Of a stretch of 64,000 nt of DNA, positions 12,647 to 22,358 are shown piece by piece. The DNA is from Rosa chinensis (lineage: Eukaryota; Streptophyta; Magnoliopsida; Rosales; Rosaceae): NCBI RefSeq assembly GCF_002994745.2, contig NC_037089.1, forward strand, positions 253,001 through 317,000. The letters run 5' to 3'. Position 1 is the stretch's first letter, and each line of letters opens with the position of its first letter. The notes under the pieces were generated by a model. It worked only from the letters and a program-made list of their open reading frames with translations. It ran no database searches and was not told where the DNA came from. A program made the position numbers and the translations under genes.

Positions 12647-15600
12647 ATGGGAACAATGTCAGAATTGTTACTAGAGAAAATAAATTCTCTACTAAAATCT
12701 TCTGATGAGAAATATCAGAAGTTGTTACTAGAAATATCTAGATGTCAGTCGACTCTAGAAGGATTTCCTGCTATAATCCACCAATTGGAAAGATTGGAAA
12801 ACAAACTGGATTATATCAAAGAACTTCCAAAAACGGAAGAAGAAAAACTAACAAGTGTTAGTAGAAAAATCAAAGAACAGCAAAAAACGCTGGATTCTAT
12901 ACTGAAGGACAAGAAATTGCCTACAGTAAAAAAGAAGACTAATGGATTCAAACCATTAGAAAAACCAGACACAAATCGTGTTCCAAACATGATTTTTCTG
13001 GAACCATCTACTAGTCAGACTAGTATCCGGTATGAAAACCCGGAAAAAAGAGAAATGAAGATGTTAAGCATCTTTGGAAAAAAGAAAGGAGTTCAACTTC
13101 TAAATGCCGAAGAATTTGAGTTCAATGAGATTGAACAAGAAGTAAAAAATTCCTCAATCCCAAAGTTAGATTTCAAACAGATCTACAAAAGAGGAAAGTT
13201 TGATCTAATGGACAGCCATTATTTTAAACTACTGGAGATTACAACCCCAGCAACCGCCGGTGGAGAGACTGATCTTCTACTGATCACTCTAGCAGAAGTT
13301 GCCAGAGCACAAGCAAAAAAATATCAATTTATGCATATTGGAGCAGTCCAAGTAGGCATAAATCTGCTCGCTCGAGAAGGTATAAACTGTTCAGTCCTCT
13401 GTGTGCTACAGGACAACAGGTTAACAGACTTCCAAGCTAGTCTGTTGGGAACACTCGAAGCATCTTTATGTGACCAAGTGGCATATTTCAACTGCTTCCC
13501 CAACTTCACCACCAGCTTGAAAGATGCAGCTCATTGTCTCAGACTGAGAGTCAAGACAGATGGCATATCCATGAAAGAAGATATGCAAGAACTAGCAATA
13601 GTATACAGGATATACTATAAATTGATGAGTACTACAGTAGCCCCTAAGACACGGATTACAAATATCCCAGGTCTTACTACTGGATTCCTCACCAATCAGA
13701 AGAACCATTCACAACAGATCCACAAAGTTACTTGGAATGAAGTAACATTTCCTCTTGAATGGAAATTATCCGGTCCAAAAAAGCAACCGGAAAGAGCAAA
13801 AGCAAAAATCTACGAGAGTAGAAAAACTGGAGAAATCAGCCTCAACTTCGACAATCACAGAAAAAGTGATGTCTGTCCTGAGAACCTCAGGATGAACAGC
13901 AATCTTCTGAGAAGAAGCTACAGCACCAGAGAAGCAAGTATCAGTGGTACAAGACCCACTATAGAAGAGCCGATATCAGAAGAAGATCTAGAAGCTGATC
14001 TATGCAGACAAGTCCATATGCTCAGAGCCGAGAAGCTCTATGATCTTTACAAAGAAGCTGAGAATTGTGAAAGTCCTGAACGATTAGAAAAACTAATCGA
14101 GGAAATGAAAGAATTCAAATGCAGAAAGACAAGAAAAGTCTTTCCTTACCAAGATGTTGAAATGGAAGAAGGAGGAAGCTCCAGAACTTTCATAAAAAAA
14201 GAAACAAGGGAAATGAAACTCCCAGTTCAGAAAGCCCCCACGGGTAAAAAAGGAGAAAGAAATTCTCAAAGATTCGTCCCCGAGGACAATCTGCCAAGAG
14301 TTCCGATCACGAACTATGGCATCTGGTTGAATCTAGACAAGAGTCTAGACAAAAGAAAAACCATTGACCAATGGGTAGATAGCCTGATGATGGCTTCTGC
14401 ACTGACCCTTGGAAAATTTGAAGCACCAGATTTGCAGGTGTACTATGAAACTACTCTCACTGGAGTGGCAAAAAAGTACTACCTATCTTTCAAGGAAACT
14501 ACCAGAGGAAGAGACTGGCTTGAAGAGATAAAAAATTCAAAGTCTCCGTATGATTTTGCAGTACCCCTGTACGATCAATTCTGTGGAGATCTCTCAAATC
14601 TGAGTGAGAAAGCCAAAGAAACGGCAAAGTCGAATATCTATGCTCTCAAGATCTGTGACATGAGATATTTCGAAGAATACCTGAATGAATTTCAGGAATA
14701 TTACTGTACAATTGGTGAACTAGAGAATACTGATCTAGTTAATCTGTTGCACAGAAAGCTCCCTGAACCATGGAGAACAGCTGTGAGAGAAAGCATAGCT
14801 GAAAAACCAATTGAAAGATTTTCAGTTGGAGGAATTGCCGACAGAATCCGGCAACTACTGAAGGAGCAATGCAAAGCCAATCTTAGAGCTATGATGGCCA
14901 AGAAGCAACTCAAAGGAGTTGAAAATTTCTGTTACGGAATACTGGATATGCCCACTAACTGGGGATGTCATGAATCCAAATTCCACAGAAAGAAGAAAAA
15001 AGAAAAATATTACTCGAAAAAATTCAAAAAGAGTAATCAGAGAAAGAATTGGAGATTCAAGAAGAGCTCCAATTACAAGAAGCAACAGGATGAAGATCCA
15101 AAAAAGAAATTCTTCAAGAAAAAGAAGAATACTCAGCAGCATAAACAACCTAGCAAGAAAGCTTGCAGATGTTGGTTGTGTAAAGCTGAAGGGCACTATG
15201 CCAATGAATGCCCAGAAAAGGGTAACAGATCTACTAAAGCTCTCTTTGAAGAATATGAGCAAATAGTAGAGGTAGCAAACATGAAAGGCTACGAAATAGC
15301 CTATTCTGATGATGAAGATGACGACAGGTCAGTCTATTCTGCCTGGTCCGAAGAAGAAGAAAGTTCATCAGAAGAGTCTGAGATAGATTCTGAAGTAGAG
15401 TACTTCGAATCCAGACAAATGAACGTTTTGAAAGTCAAAAACTGGGAAGAAAGCAAGACAGAATCCTTCATGTCTTCTTATCAGGTCAACCCTGGTTCAT
15501 TCGTCTGTGACTACTGCTTATGTCACGAGAAGAATGGTCTCCCTATGTTCTGCGAAGAGTCTAAGAAAACTTATCACAAAGAATGCTTCATAGCTGAAGC

Positions 15601-18600
15601 AAGAAGAAAAACCAAGAATGGTCTTGTCAGCCAATGGGTTGAGCAAGAATATGAAGAGTATTTCGCTGAGAAGAAAGCGAAAGAAGTTGAAACTCTGTTC
15701 CAGGAAACCATGGAACAAACAAAGAATGTTGCAACAACTGTAGTCCAAGAAACGACTATGGAACAACAACAACCATCTTCCTCAGCAATAAAGGAAGAAA
15801 TCATCGGTGAAGAAACAATCGATGAAGATATTGAACTGGTTGAAATACCAGAAAAGGTTCATCTCTTAGAAAGACAAGAGATAGCTGCGGATACTGGTAC
15901 ATGGGATCTACTTGGCCAACCTTCCGGCAAGTTTGATTACAAAGTCAGATATGATCCACCCCCCTGGTTCAGTAATCCAGACAGCAAAGAAATAATTCTT
16001 ACAGATTGGGATGATGATGACAAATCACCCACTCAGGAAAATGTTCCAGAAGAATGTAAACCGTTCATTCCAACGGAACAAGCTCAAGAAAATGAGCCTC
16101 ACCAATCGAAAGCCGTCTCTACAAGTAGATACAGCAACTACATAGAGATCGGACTCAAGTTCCCTGATCACAGGAAATATCATCTACATGCTTTTGTAGA
16201 TAATGGATCAGGCTTTACTGTTGCAAAGAGATTTGCAATTCCAGAAGAACTCTGGAACGAAGACAAGAAAAAGTCAGCTACTGGTGTTACATTCGATGGA
16301 AGCCATCTCACCATGAAGAAAGTAGCAAAAAATGTTCATATCACCATTGGTGGAGGAACATTTATCATCCAGAATGTTTGGCAATCTGAAGGCCAAGGAT
16401 CTGATTTCTTGTTGGGCAATGATTTTATTCTCCAACAAAGATTCATTCAGGATGAAGAAGCGATAGGCTTCAGAAAAGGAGAACGGGTGTTCTGGGCTGA
16501 CCGCCTCCCACATGCATTCAGTGTGACCGGTCCCGGTTTTACTACTCAGTATCAGAGATCGCAACAGAATAGTGGTGATCTTACCCCCTACAAACCCAAA
16601 TTTCAACCCATACTCCAAATCAAACAACAAGAAGAACTGCTTGTTGAAGAATCTTCAGAAGAAGAAGAAGAAGCTAGTGAAGATGAAGAAGCTAGTTTCA
16701 TCCACGAGCACAACCTCAAGCACTTTCAGAACAAGCTTGAGTCTCAACAAACTCCCACTCTTGACAAAATCAAGAAACTACTCGAGCAGAATGTGGATAC
16801 AAATCCTCAGAAGTTTTGGGAAAAAGACCCAGTGGTCTGTGAATTGAGATTGCATGACATGAATGCTATCTGCCATGTCAAAGCTATTCCTCAGTACAAA
16901 GAGGAAGATCAAAAAGAATTCAGAAGTGATATTGAAGATCTCCTGAAAAAGAGATTAATTCAACCTTCCACTAGCCCTCATCATGCTCCAGCATTCTACG
17001 TGAGAAATCATGCAGAGAATCTAAGAGGAAAAGCTAGAATGGTTATTGACTATAGAGATGTCAATAAGAAGACTGTCAAAGACGGATATCAAATCGCTCA
17101 AGTCAGAGTCCTGATCAACCAGCTCAGAGGAGCTAAAGTCTTTTCGAAATTCGATGCAAAGTCGGGTTTCTGGCAGGTCAAGATGCATCCTGAGAGTGTA
17201 CCTCTCACTGCATTTGGAACACCACAAGGTCATTACGAGTGGCTAGTAATGCCTTTTGGTCTCAAGCAAGCTCCCTCAATCTTTCAAAGAAAGATGGACA
17301 ACATCTTCAAGCATGTAGCGGAGTTCTGCGTCGTCTACATAGATGACATCTTGGTCTTCTCCAAAAACAGAGAAGAACACATGAAGCACCTCCACGAGGT
17401 AGCAAAGCTGATAGTCCAGCATGGAATTATCCTAGGTGAGAAGAAAATCTTCTTTATCCTCGATGAAGTTGATTTCCTAGGAATAAACATCAAGAATGGA
17501 GTCATAAAGCTCCAACCTCACATCCTTGAAAAGATCTGGAAGTTCCCAGACAAAATTCCTGATGCTAAGAGTCTAGAGAGATTCCTTGGTGTCATAAATT
17601 ATGGGAGAGATTTCATCCCTAGAATCTCAGGGTTAACAGCAATGTTATCTCCCAAGACAAGTTCCAAAAGGAAATGGAACTTCACAGAAGATGATGAAAA
17701 GATCGTGAAGCAGATAAAAAACCTCTGCAAGAACCTCCCTCCTCTTCAACAACCAGAAGAGAATGATGAAATTATCCTCCAGACAGATGCGAGTGATAAT
17801 TACTGGTCCGGTGTTGTTCTGGCGAGAGCGCCTGGAACTAACATTGAAAAGATCTGCAAATTTTGTAGTGGCAAGTTCAGCCCTGCAGAACTGAATTATC
17901 CCACAGGGGAAAAAGAGATTTTAGCTATCAAGAAAACAATTTTAAATTCTCCAGCTTATCTGGGAAAAACCTTTACTGTCCGCACCGATTGTGCTAGAGT
18001 AAAGAATTTTAAAAATTTTAAACTTGACAAAGCTGCTGATAGAGGAAGATTAGCCAACTGGCAATTGTTTCTTAACCAATATGATTATACTGTTGAATTA
18101 ATTGCAGGAAACAAGAACTATCTTCCAGACGCATTGACCAGAGAACTGGCAATGTTCAGCCAAAGAGAAGACGACGAAGGTCGTAATCCCAGAAGCAGAA
18201 GGACTGGGAAAGAACAGGAATCTGAAGAAGATCCAAAAGAAACCAAGGAGAAAATCCTTAAAAGGTTTCTGCTAAGCTCAAAAAGCTTGGCCTCAACTGA
18301 TCAATCCCAGGGTAAAGGATTGGCTAGCCCGTCTCAAACGGCAGACGGTAAAGGCACATCAAGACCGTTGACGGCTGCTGCTTTGCCAAAAAGCAGACCA
18401 ACTCCTAGTGGAGTTATAAATGTTTTTAATTACGAATTAAGAACTTTTGATACTCCTGTGTTCAGAACTGGCAGGAGACTAGCGTATCACCAGAAGGCAA
18501 TCCTGGACAATCTCTTATTTGCCTTTCAAGAAAGAAGCAGTGGATTAATGTTCCCAGCTCTGTTTGCATTAGCTGAAGAACTCTACGAGAATGGTAGACC

Positions 18601-19456
18601 ACAAGGTGAAGAGCTTCATACACAGCGGAGTGCTGTAAGGAAAGAAAAACTATCCTTCCTTGAAAGTCCAGAAAGTGCTAGGGTCCCTATCATAGCACTC
18701 AATGAATCAGATTGGTATGAATTCCATAATCTGATAGGAAGGCACAATCCTGAAAACCTAGTTCCTCCAACCCTCTTTATTGTCTCAGGACCATATGTTG
18801 GAAGATACCTGGTAAATGTTCAGAGTGAACATCCTCAAGAACACAAGCTATGGCTTGTTGAAAATGGTTTTGTCCATAATTTATGGACTAAAACTAATGA
18901 TGATCTGAGAGGCTTGCCGCCTATTATTGTCAACACGGTCAAGAACATCAGAAAAGACAACTGTATGCTTCGTCTGAAGTTCAGATCCACACCTCCTGAA
19001 TGGATCCAGAAGACAGATGGTGAAGTTGAATATATTCCTCCATATCATTATGTAAGAATTATTCAAAGAAGATATCTTCAACCAGCCTGTGTAGCATACA
19101 ACGGCCAACCAAATTCTAGCATTCCCTGGATGAAGGCCATGGCTCTTGACTACATCAAAAAGATCATCTCTGAAGACATCAACAACACATTCCTGGCAGC
19201 AGGAGAAAAGACAATTATCACTGCTTACGATCATCCTGACGTAGTCAGCAGCGATATATTCCTATCTCTAACCAGAAAAGAGATAGACTCGACAATGGCA
19301 TGCATGCGTTGGGTGGAAAAACTTGAAAATGACAACCACTACAAGATGTATGTTGATACAGACGTCGAGGATAATGCAACAACAACTCGCATGGCCCAGA
19401 CAGACAACAACTCCTTTGTCTTTGGCCACCATTCTGAAACGGACGAGAACATGTGA
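12647..19456 (+). CDS. Caulimovirid polyprotein: movement protein, coat protein, protease, reverse transcriptase, RNase H and C-terminal extension
   Basis: This is one uninterrupted 2269-codon frame. Residues 1-120 are coiled-coil-like. About 150-345 resemble the caulimovirid movement protein. About 550-750 match the coat-protein region, followed by a very basic Lys-rich stretch (about 780-835). A CX2CX4HX4C zinc knuckle lies at 842-855 and a second Cys-rich motif at about 954-980. The aspartic protease centre is at D1185, reading VDNGS where DTG or DSG is usual. RT has the YIDD catalytic box at 1564-1567. RNase H has D1714 (QTDAS), a Glu near 1755, a Asp near 1779 (RTDC) and a Asp near 1827 (LPDALTRE). 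Residues from about 1835 to 2269 form an extension I cannot assign. Such an open frame in an integrated copy implies recent insertion or constraint. Whether it is expressed is unknown. Confidence 0.88.
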   Translation: MGTMSELLLEKINSLLKSSDEKYQKLLLEISRCQSTLEGFPAIIHQLERLENKLDYIKELPKTEEEKLTSVSRKIKEQQKTLDSILKDKKLPTVKKKTNGFKPLEKPDTNRVPNMIFLEPSTSQTSIRYENPEKREMKMLSIFGKKKGVQLLNAEEFEFNEIEQEVKNSSIPKLDFKQIYKRGKFDLMDSHYFKLLEITTPATAGGETDLLLITLAEVARAQAKKYQFMHIGAVQVGINLLAREGINCSVLCVLQDNRLTDFQASLLGTLEASLCDQVAYFNCFPNFTTSLKDAAHCLRLRVKTDGISMKEDMQELAIVYRIYYKLMSTTVAPKTRITNIPGLTTGFLTNQKNHSQQIHKVTWNEVTFPLEWKLSGPKKQPERAKAKIYESRKTGEISLNFDNHRKSDVCPENLRMNSNLLRRSYSTREASISGTRPTIEEPISEEDLEADLCRQVHMLRAEKLYDLYKEAENCESPERLEKLIEEMKEFKCRKTRKVFPYQDVEMEEGGSSRTFIKKETREMKLPVQKAPTGKKGERNSQRFVPEDNLPRVPITNYGIWLNLDKSLDKRKTIDQWVDSLMMASALTLGKFEAPDLQVYYETTLTGVAKKYYLSFKETTRGRDWLEEIKNSKSPYDFAVPLYDQFCGDLSNLSEKAKETAKSNIYALKICDMRYFEEYLNEFQEYYCTIGELENTDLVNLLHRKLPEPWRTAVRESIAEKPIERFSVGGIADRIRQLLKEQCKANLRAMMAKKQLKGVENFCYGILDMPTNWGCHESKFHRKKKKEKYYSKKFKKSNQRKNWRFKKSSNYKKQQDEDPKKKFFKKKKNTQQHKQPSKKACRCWLCKAEGHYANECPEKGNRSTKALFEEYEQIVEVANMKGYEIAYSDDEDDDRSVYSAWSEEEESSSEESEIDSEVEYFESRQMNVLKVKNWEESKTESFMSSYQVNPGSFVCDYCLCHEKNGLPMFCEESKKTYHKECFIAEARRKTKNGLVSQWVEQEYEEYFAEKKAKEVETLFQETMEQTKNVATTVVQETTMEQQQPSSSAIKEEIIGEETIDEDIELVEIPEKVHLLERQEIAADTGTWDLLGQPSGKFDYKVRYDPPPWFSNPDSKEIILTDWDDDDKSPTQENVPEECKPFIPTEQAQENEPHQSKAVSTSRYSNYIEIGLKFPDHRKYHLHAFVDNGSGFTVAKRFAIPEELWNEDKKKSATGVTFDGSHLTMKKVAKNVHITIGGGTFIIQNVWQSEGQGSDFLLGNDFILQQRFIQDEEAIGFRKGERVFWADRLPHAFSVTGPGFTTQYQRSQQNSGDLTPYKPKFQPILQIKQQEELLVEESSEEEEEASEDEEASFIHEHNLKHFQNKLESQQTPTLDKIKKLLEQNVDTNPQKFWEKDPVVCELRLHDMNAICHVKAIPQYKEEDQKEFRSDIEDLLKKRLIQPSTSPHHAPAFYVRNHAENLRGKARMVIDYRDVNKKTVKDGYQIAQVRVLINQLRGAKVFSKFDAKSGFWQVKMHPESVPLTAFGTPQGHYEWLVMPFGLKQAPSIFQRKMDNIFKHVAEFCVVYIDDILVFSKNREEHMKHLHEVAKLIVQHGIILGEKKIFFILDEVDFLGINIKNGVIKLQPHILEKIWKFPDKIPDAKSLERFLGVINYGRDFIPRISGLTAMLSPKTSSKRKWNFTEDDEKIVKQIKNLCKNLPPLQQPEENDEIILQTDASDNYWSGVVLARAPGTNIEKICKFCSGKFSPAELNYPTGEKEILAIKKTILNSPAYLGKTFTVRTDCARVKNFKNFKLDKAADRGRLANWQLFLNQYDYTVELIAGNKNYLPDALTRELAMFSQREDDEGRNPRSRRTGKEQESEEDPKETKEKILKRFLLSSKSLASTDQSQGKGLASPSQTADGKGTSRPLTAAALPKSRPTPSGVINVFNYELRTFDTPVFRTGRRLAYHQKAILDNLLFAFQERSSGLMFPALFALAEELYENGRPQGEELHTQRSAVRKEKLSFLESPESARVPIIALNESDWYEFHNLIGRHNPENLVPPTLFIVSGPYVGRYLVNVQSEHPQEHKLWLVENGFVHNLWTKTNDDLRGLPPIIVNTVKNIRKDNCMLRLKFRSTPPEWIQKTDGEVEYIPPYHYVRIIQRRYLQPACVAYNGQPNSSIPWMKAMALDYIKKIISEDINNTFLAAGEKTIITAYDHPDVVSSDIFLSLTRKEIDSTMACMRWVEKLENDNHYKMYVDTDVEDNATTTRMAQTDNNSFVFGHHSETDENM

Positions 19457-19544
19457 AGCTACAGGTGAAGAATCAGCACCAAAATAGCAACTGTAGAACT
19501 TTAGACTTTTCTAAAGCTACTTTTGCTTTTTCCTTTTCAAAAAG

Positions 19545-19581
19545 AAAAGGTTAAGTGAAAAACATTTCACTTTTTCCTTTT
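19545..19581 (+). other. Hairpin in the viral intergenic region
   Basis: An interrupted inverted repeat (AAAAGG..AAGTGAAA, loop AACA, TTTCACTT...CCTTTT) lies between the polyprotein stop and the pregenomic promoter. Its role is unknown; it may be a promoter or RNA structure element. Confidence 0.5.
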
Positions 19582-19688
19582 GCTTTTCCCTGACCGACCT
19601 CCACCAGCAGGAGCACTACGAAAAGCAGAAGTCACGGAGTTGTCCTGTACATTTTTGTATTTTGAATTCTAGTTTGAGTTCCGCTCCC

Positions 19689-19785
19689 TATATAAGGAGC
19701 TTCAGCTTCTCTTAGAAGGCATTCGAAGAGAAAGGCACTAGTTCTATATTCGAAAATTAGATCAGAAAACTCCTCTGATAATAAA
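19689..19785 (+). promoter_or_regulatory. Pregenomic RNA promoter TATA box and downstream poly(A) signal
   Basis: TATATAAGG at 19689-19697 lies in the palindromic context GCTCCCTATATAAGGAGC, typical of caulimovirid pregenomic promoters. A transcription start near 19720 is inferred. AATAAA at 19780-19785 is the candidate signal used on the second pass of the circular genome, giving terminally redundant RNA. Confidence 0.65.
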
Positions 19786-19864
19786 AATAGTAGAATAGCA
19801 GTGTGCTTCCTTTCCTGTTTAGGAGTGAAGTAGTGTGCTTCCAATACAAGTAAGTAACTGTTCT

Positions 19865-19913
19865 CATTCTTATGGATAGCTAAACAGCTTTTGCTGTTTA
19901 CCTGAGAATGAGG
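19865..19913 (+). other. Leader hairpin with a three-codon upstream ORF
   Basis: CTCATTCT pairs with AGAATGAG and, inside that, AAACAGC-TTTT-GCTGTTT forms a perfect inner stem. A tiny frame ATG-GAT-AGC-TAA ends exactly at the base of the inner stem. A short ORF stopping just before a stable stem is the arrangement used for ribosome shunting in caulimovirids. The pairing is directly visible; the function is inferred. Confidence 0.5.
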
Positions 19914-19930
19914 CTCTGATTGTTTAAAGT

Positions 19931-20810
19931 TTTATATGTATATTTGAATAAATAAATTCAGATGGATGTTCACCCACTTCTTTAATTTATGTTTATGTCA
20001 TTATCTTTACATTTTGTACTCATATTTATCATGCATAGTTTACTATGTCAAAGTTTGAATATTCAAATGCATACATGCATCCCATGGAAAGCTAAAGTTC
20101 TAAAGCTTTACTGTTCAGCCAAAAGAATCAGTTTTAAAACAGAAAAATTAGGACAAGCAGCAGTGATTCCGCCCTGTGAGTAGCCGTTTAGACAGGAAGT
20201 CGTTAGGCGAAATGTGGCATGTTGAAGGCTAGTCTTGTTTTTGTTTTAATGTTTTTTATTGTTTCCTTTTGACTGAATAGAACGGTAGAAGAATCTAAGG
20301 TCAACATAGGATACAGAGGGCATTTGTTTGTTAAAACTATCCATGTTAGTCTTTGTCTGTTGTCAATAGTGAAATACCAAAGTGTTGGGCAATTGGGAAA
20401 AATACCAAGGATTTTTGGGTATGCGGGAATAACCCCTTTTTTTTTTTTCTTCTTCTTGGTGATGCGGGTGCATATGGGCAACATCAAATGCATTATTTTG
20501 TTGTTTTATTATAGATTTGTAATATTTGATATTTCATTGTTTAGATATTTTTAGGGTATCTTTTTACATTTAATTTAGGTTTTACATTTAATTAGCTTTC
20601 CATTTTAGCTTAAGTCTACTTATTCTCCAAGTATTGTAAACCCTATAAATATGGGTAATGTAATCGTTGTTAGATAGTTTATAGTTTATGAACAAAATCA
20701 GTTTATTTGTGGCATGGATTTGCCATACTCTACGAGTTTGCTACTCCTTATTTCTTGTGTCTGTTGAGTGATTGTTGGAGGCTTGTGTTCGATACATTTT
20801 CCCCATTACT
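19931..20810. other. Flanking DNA with possible LTR remnant
   Basis: No gene was recognised. The stretch from about 20570 to 20820 has a CCTATAAATA box at 20641 and a layout reminiscent of a retrotransposon LTR (promoter, then AACAAAATCAGTTTATTTG), but no partner LTR or clear ends were found. It may be a decayed solo LTR. Confidence 0.3.
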
Positions 20811-21235
20811 TGGAGAGACGGAACATTTATTAATTTAAAAGATTACAACGACGGGATGACACTGTAAATTTCAATTACTCCAACTATAGAATATGACCTA
20901 CTCATACTCTTAATATATCACTAGTAATTACATGCACTATGAGCCAATAGGGGGTCAGCTGTAACCTACAGACAACCAACCTATTCCAAGAGTCTCGATA
21001 TATCCTCACAGACAACCAACTTATTTCAGGAGTCTCGATACATCCATACAACCAACTTCAAGAAGAGACCAACCCCTTCTGACACCATATACCAAAACCG
21101 CCAGTGCACATGTAAAGGCGACTCCCAATTACATTGACAACATGTTTTTATTTAAAAAAACTAGTCCATGTCCATGGAGAAGACACCATAGAAATGGCAC
21201 AACCAAAAGAAACAACCCTAACACCTGCACAAAAT
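20811..21235 (-). repeat. Degraded relative of the 44.6-kb retroposon, with internal duplication
   Basis: Read on the minus strand it resembles part of the retroposon at 44581-45736: both contain a CTCGATAC/ATCGATAC-ACAACCAAC block followed by a CACCATATACCAAA/CACCGTGTCCCAAA block and a GCACATGTAAAGGCGACTC/CACGTGCAAGGATCGCTC block. A unit of about 37 bp (ACAGACAACCAAC...GAGTCTCGATA) is duplicated at about 20971 and 21009. It is a 5'-truncated, mutated copy with no coding capacity. Confidence 0.45.
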
Positions 21236-22009
21236 TATTTTTTTTCAATGAGATTATAACATCACATTTTATAATTATATAAATTCACAATGAAATTTAT
21301 TAAAATAAAATAAAAATTCTCACATCCAAATAACTGAAACAAGTAATATGTTGTCAGCAACAAATTTAATATAAATTAAGTACATCGTTCTCAAGAGTAG
21401 AGTTCGTTCATTGTTTACTTCTAATTCATGGATTACAGGCTTACAGCAATGGTGTTATCTTGCAATCTTATGAACCACAACATTATTTATAACTTCTGTA
21501 TACGCACAAGCTACTAGCAAAATTCTCAATGTTGCAAAAAAAATTATCATTTAGTCTTCTTTTAAGATTTTTTTTTTTTTGCTTGTATTATAATGCTTGG
21601 ATAACTTGAAGGTTATGTCTCCTTTTCTTTTTTGTCTTCCTTTTACTTTTTAGGGCAATGATTTATCTCCTAGAGTGACAATCATTCTCTATTTTATTTA
21701 GAGAAATGATAAGTAGTATTCGCCCAAGTTTTTTTTTTTTTTTTCTTTAATTGAAAGGGGATTCATTTATAACTTTGTTATTACATCAATTTTGCACAAG
21801 TTGGCACTATACTCTGACCTAATTTATATTTTTAATAATAAACAAAAACGTTTAATTCATATGTACATATTAAAATAATTTTGTGGACTATAGCTCATTG
21901 AAAAATGTTAATTTGCTTAAAGTTGATCATACTGTATTATTCTACCAAAACACTGTTTAATTGAATTGAAAAGCCTGCATTTGAGGGAATGTTGATTAAT
22001 CATTATCCC
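21236..22009. other. AT-rich intergenic DNA
   Basis: Several homopolymer A and T runs (for example 21572-21583 and 21730-21744). No gene, RNA or repeat boundary recognised. Confidence 0.5.
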
Positions 22010-22012
22010 TAA

Positions 22013-22355
22013 GGCCTCGTTTGGTTCGCGGAAAGGAAAGTAGTTCCTTTGTCTTTCCCATGGGAAGGGAAATGAACTTTCCGAAGAACTTTCCATTCTG
22101 ATATTTGGTAATGTAAGGAAAGTTATCCCGAAAGTTGTTAAAAAGTATGTAATTAATGGAATAAAATAATATGTTGTGAGTAATAAATGCAAGGAAAGAA
22201 GGGGGAAAGTGATTCCTTTGGAGTATGGAATGAACCATTTTCCCCCCTATTTTCCTTTGCTTTAGGAAAGTATTTCCTTTCCTTTTGCATTCCAAACACA
22301 GGAAATGAACAATTTTCCTTTCCTGATGCTTACTTTCCACGAACCAAACGAGGCC
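22013..22355. mobile_element. PIF/Harbinger (Tourist-type) MITE with TAA target-site duplication
   Basis: Terminal inverted repeats begin GGCCTCGTTTGGTTCG and extend for about 24 bp with one mismatch (CGCGGAAAG against CGTGGAAAG). The 343-bp element is flanked by TAA at 22010-22012 and 22356-22358, the 3-bp target of Harbinger transposons. It has no coding capacity, so it would need a transposase from elsewhere. Confidence 0.85.
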
Positions 22356-22358
22356 TAA

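Larger units (their letters stand above)
12242..19930 (+). mobile_element. Endogenous pararetrovirus (Caulimoviridae), near full-length copy opened in the leader
   Basis: The order is: small coiled-coil frame, tRNA-iMet primer-binding site, large polyprotein, then a promoter with TATA box, poly(A) signal and hairpin leader. The span is about 7.7 kb, close to caulimovirid genome size. No LTRs are seen and a viral movement-protein domain is present, which separates it from LTR retrotransposons. The fused MP-coat-protease-RT-RNase H arrangement resembles badnavirus, petuvirus and florendovirus polyproteins. Because leader sequence lies at the right end and the PBS-proximal part at the left, the circular genome seems to have been opened within the leader. 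Both boundaries are estimates; no target-site duplication was found. Confidence 0.85.

Noticed and set aside
20570..20825. Solo LTR of a Gypsy-type element
   Set aside because: TATA box and layout are suggestive but ends, TG/CA termini and target-site duplication could not be defined.
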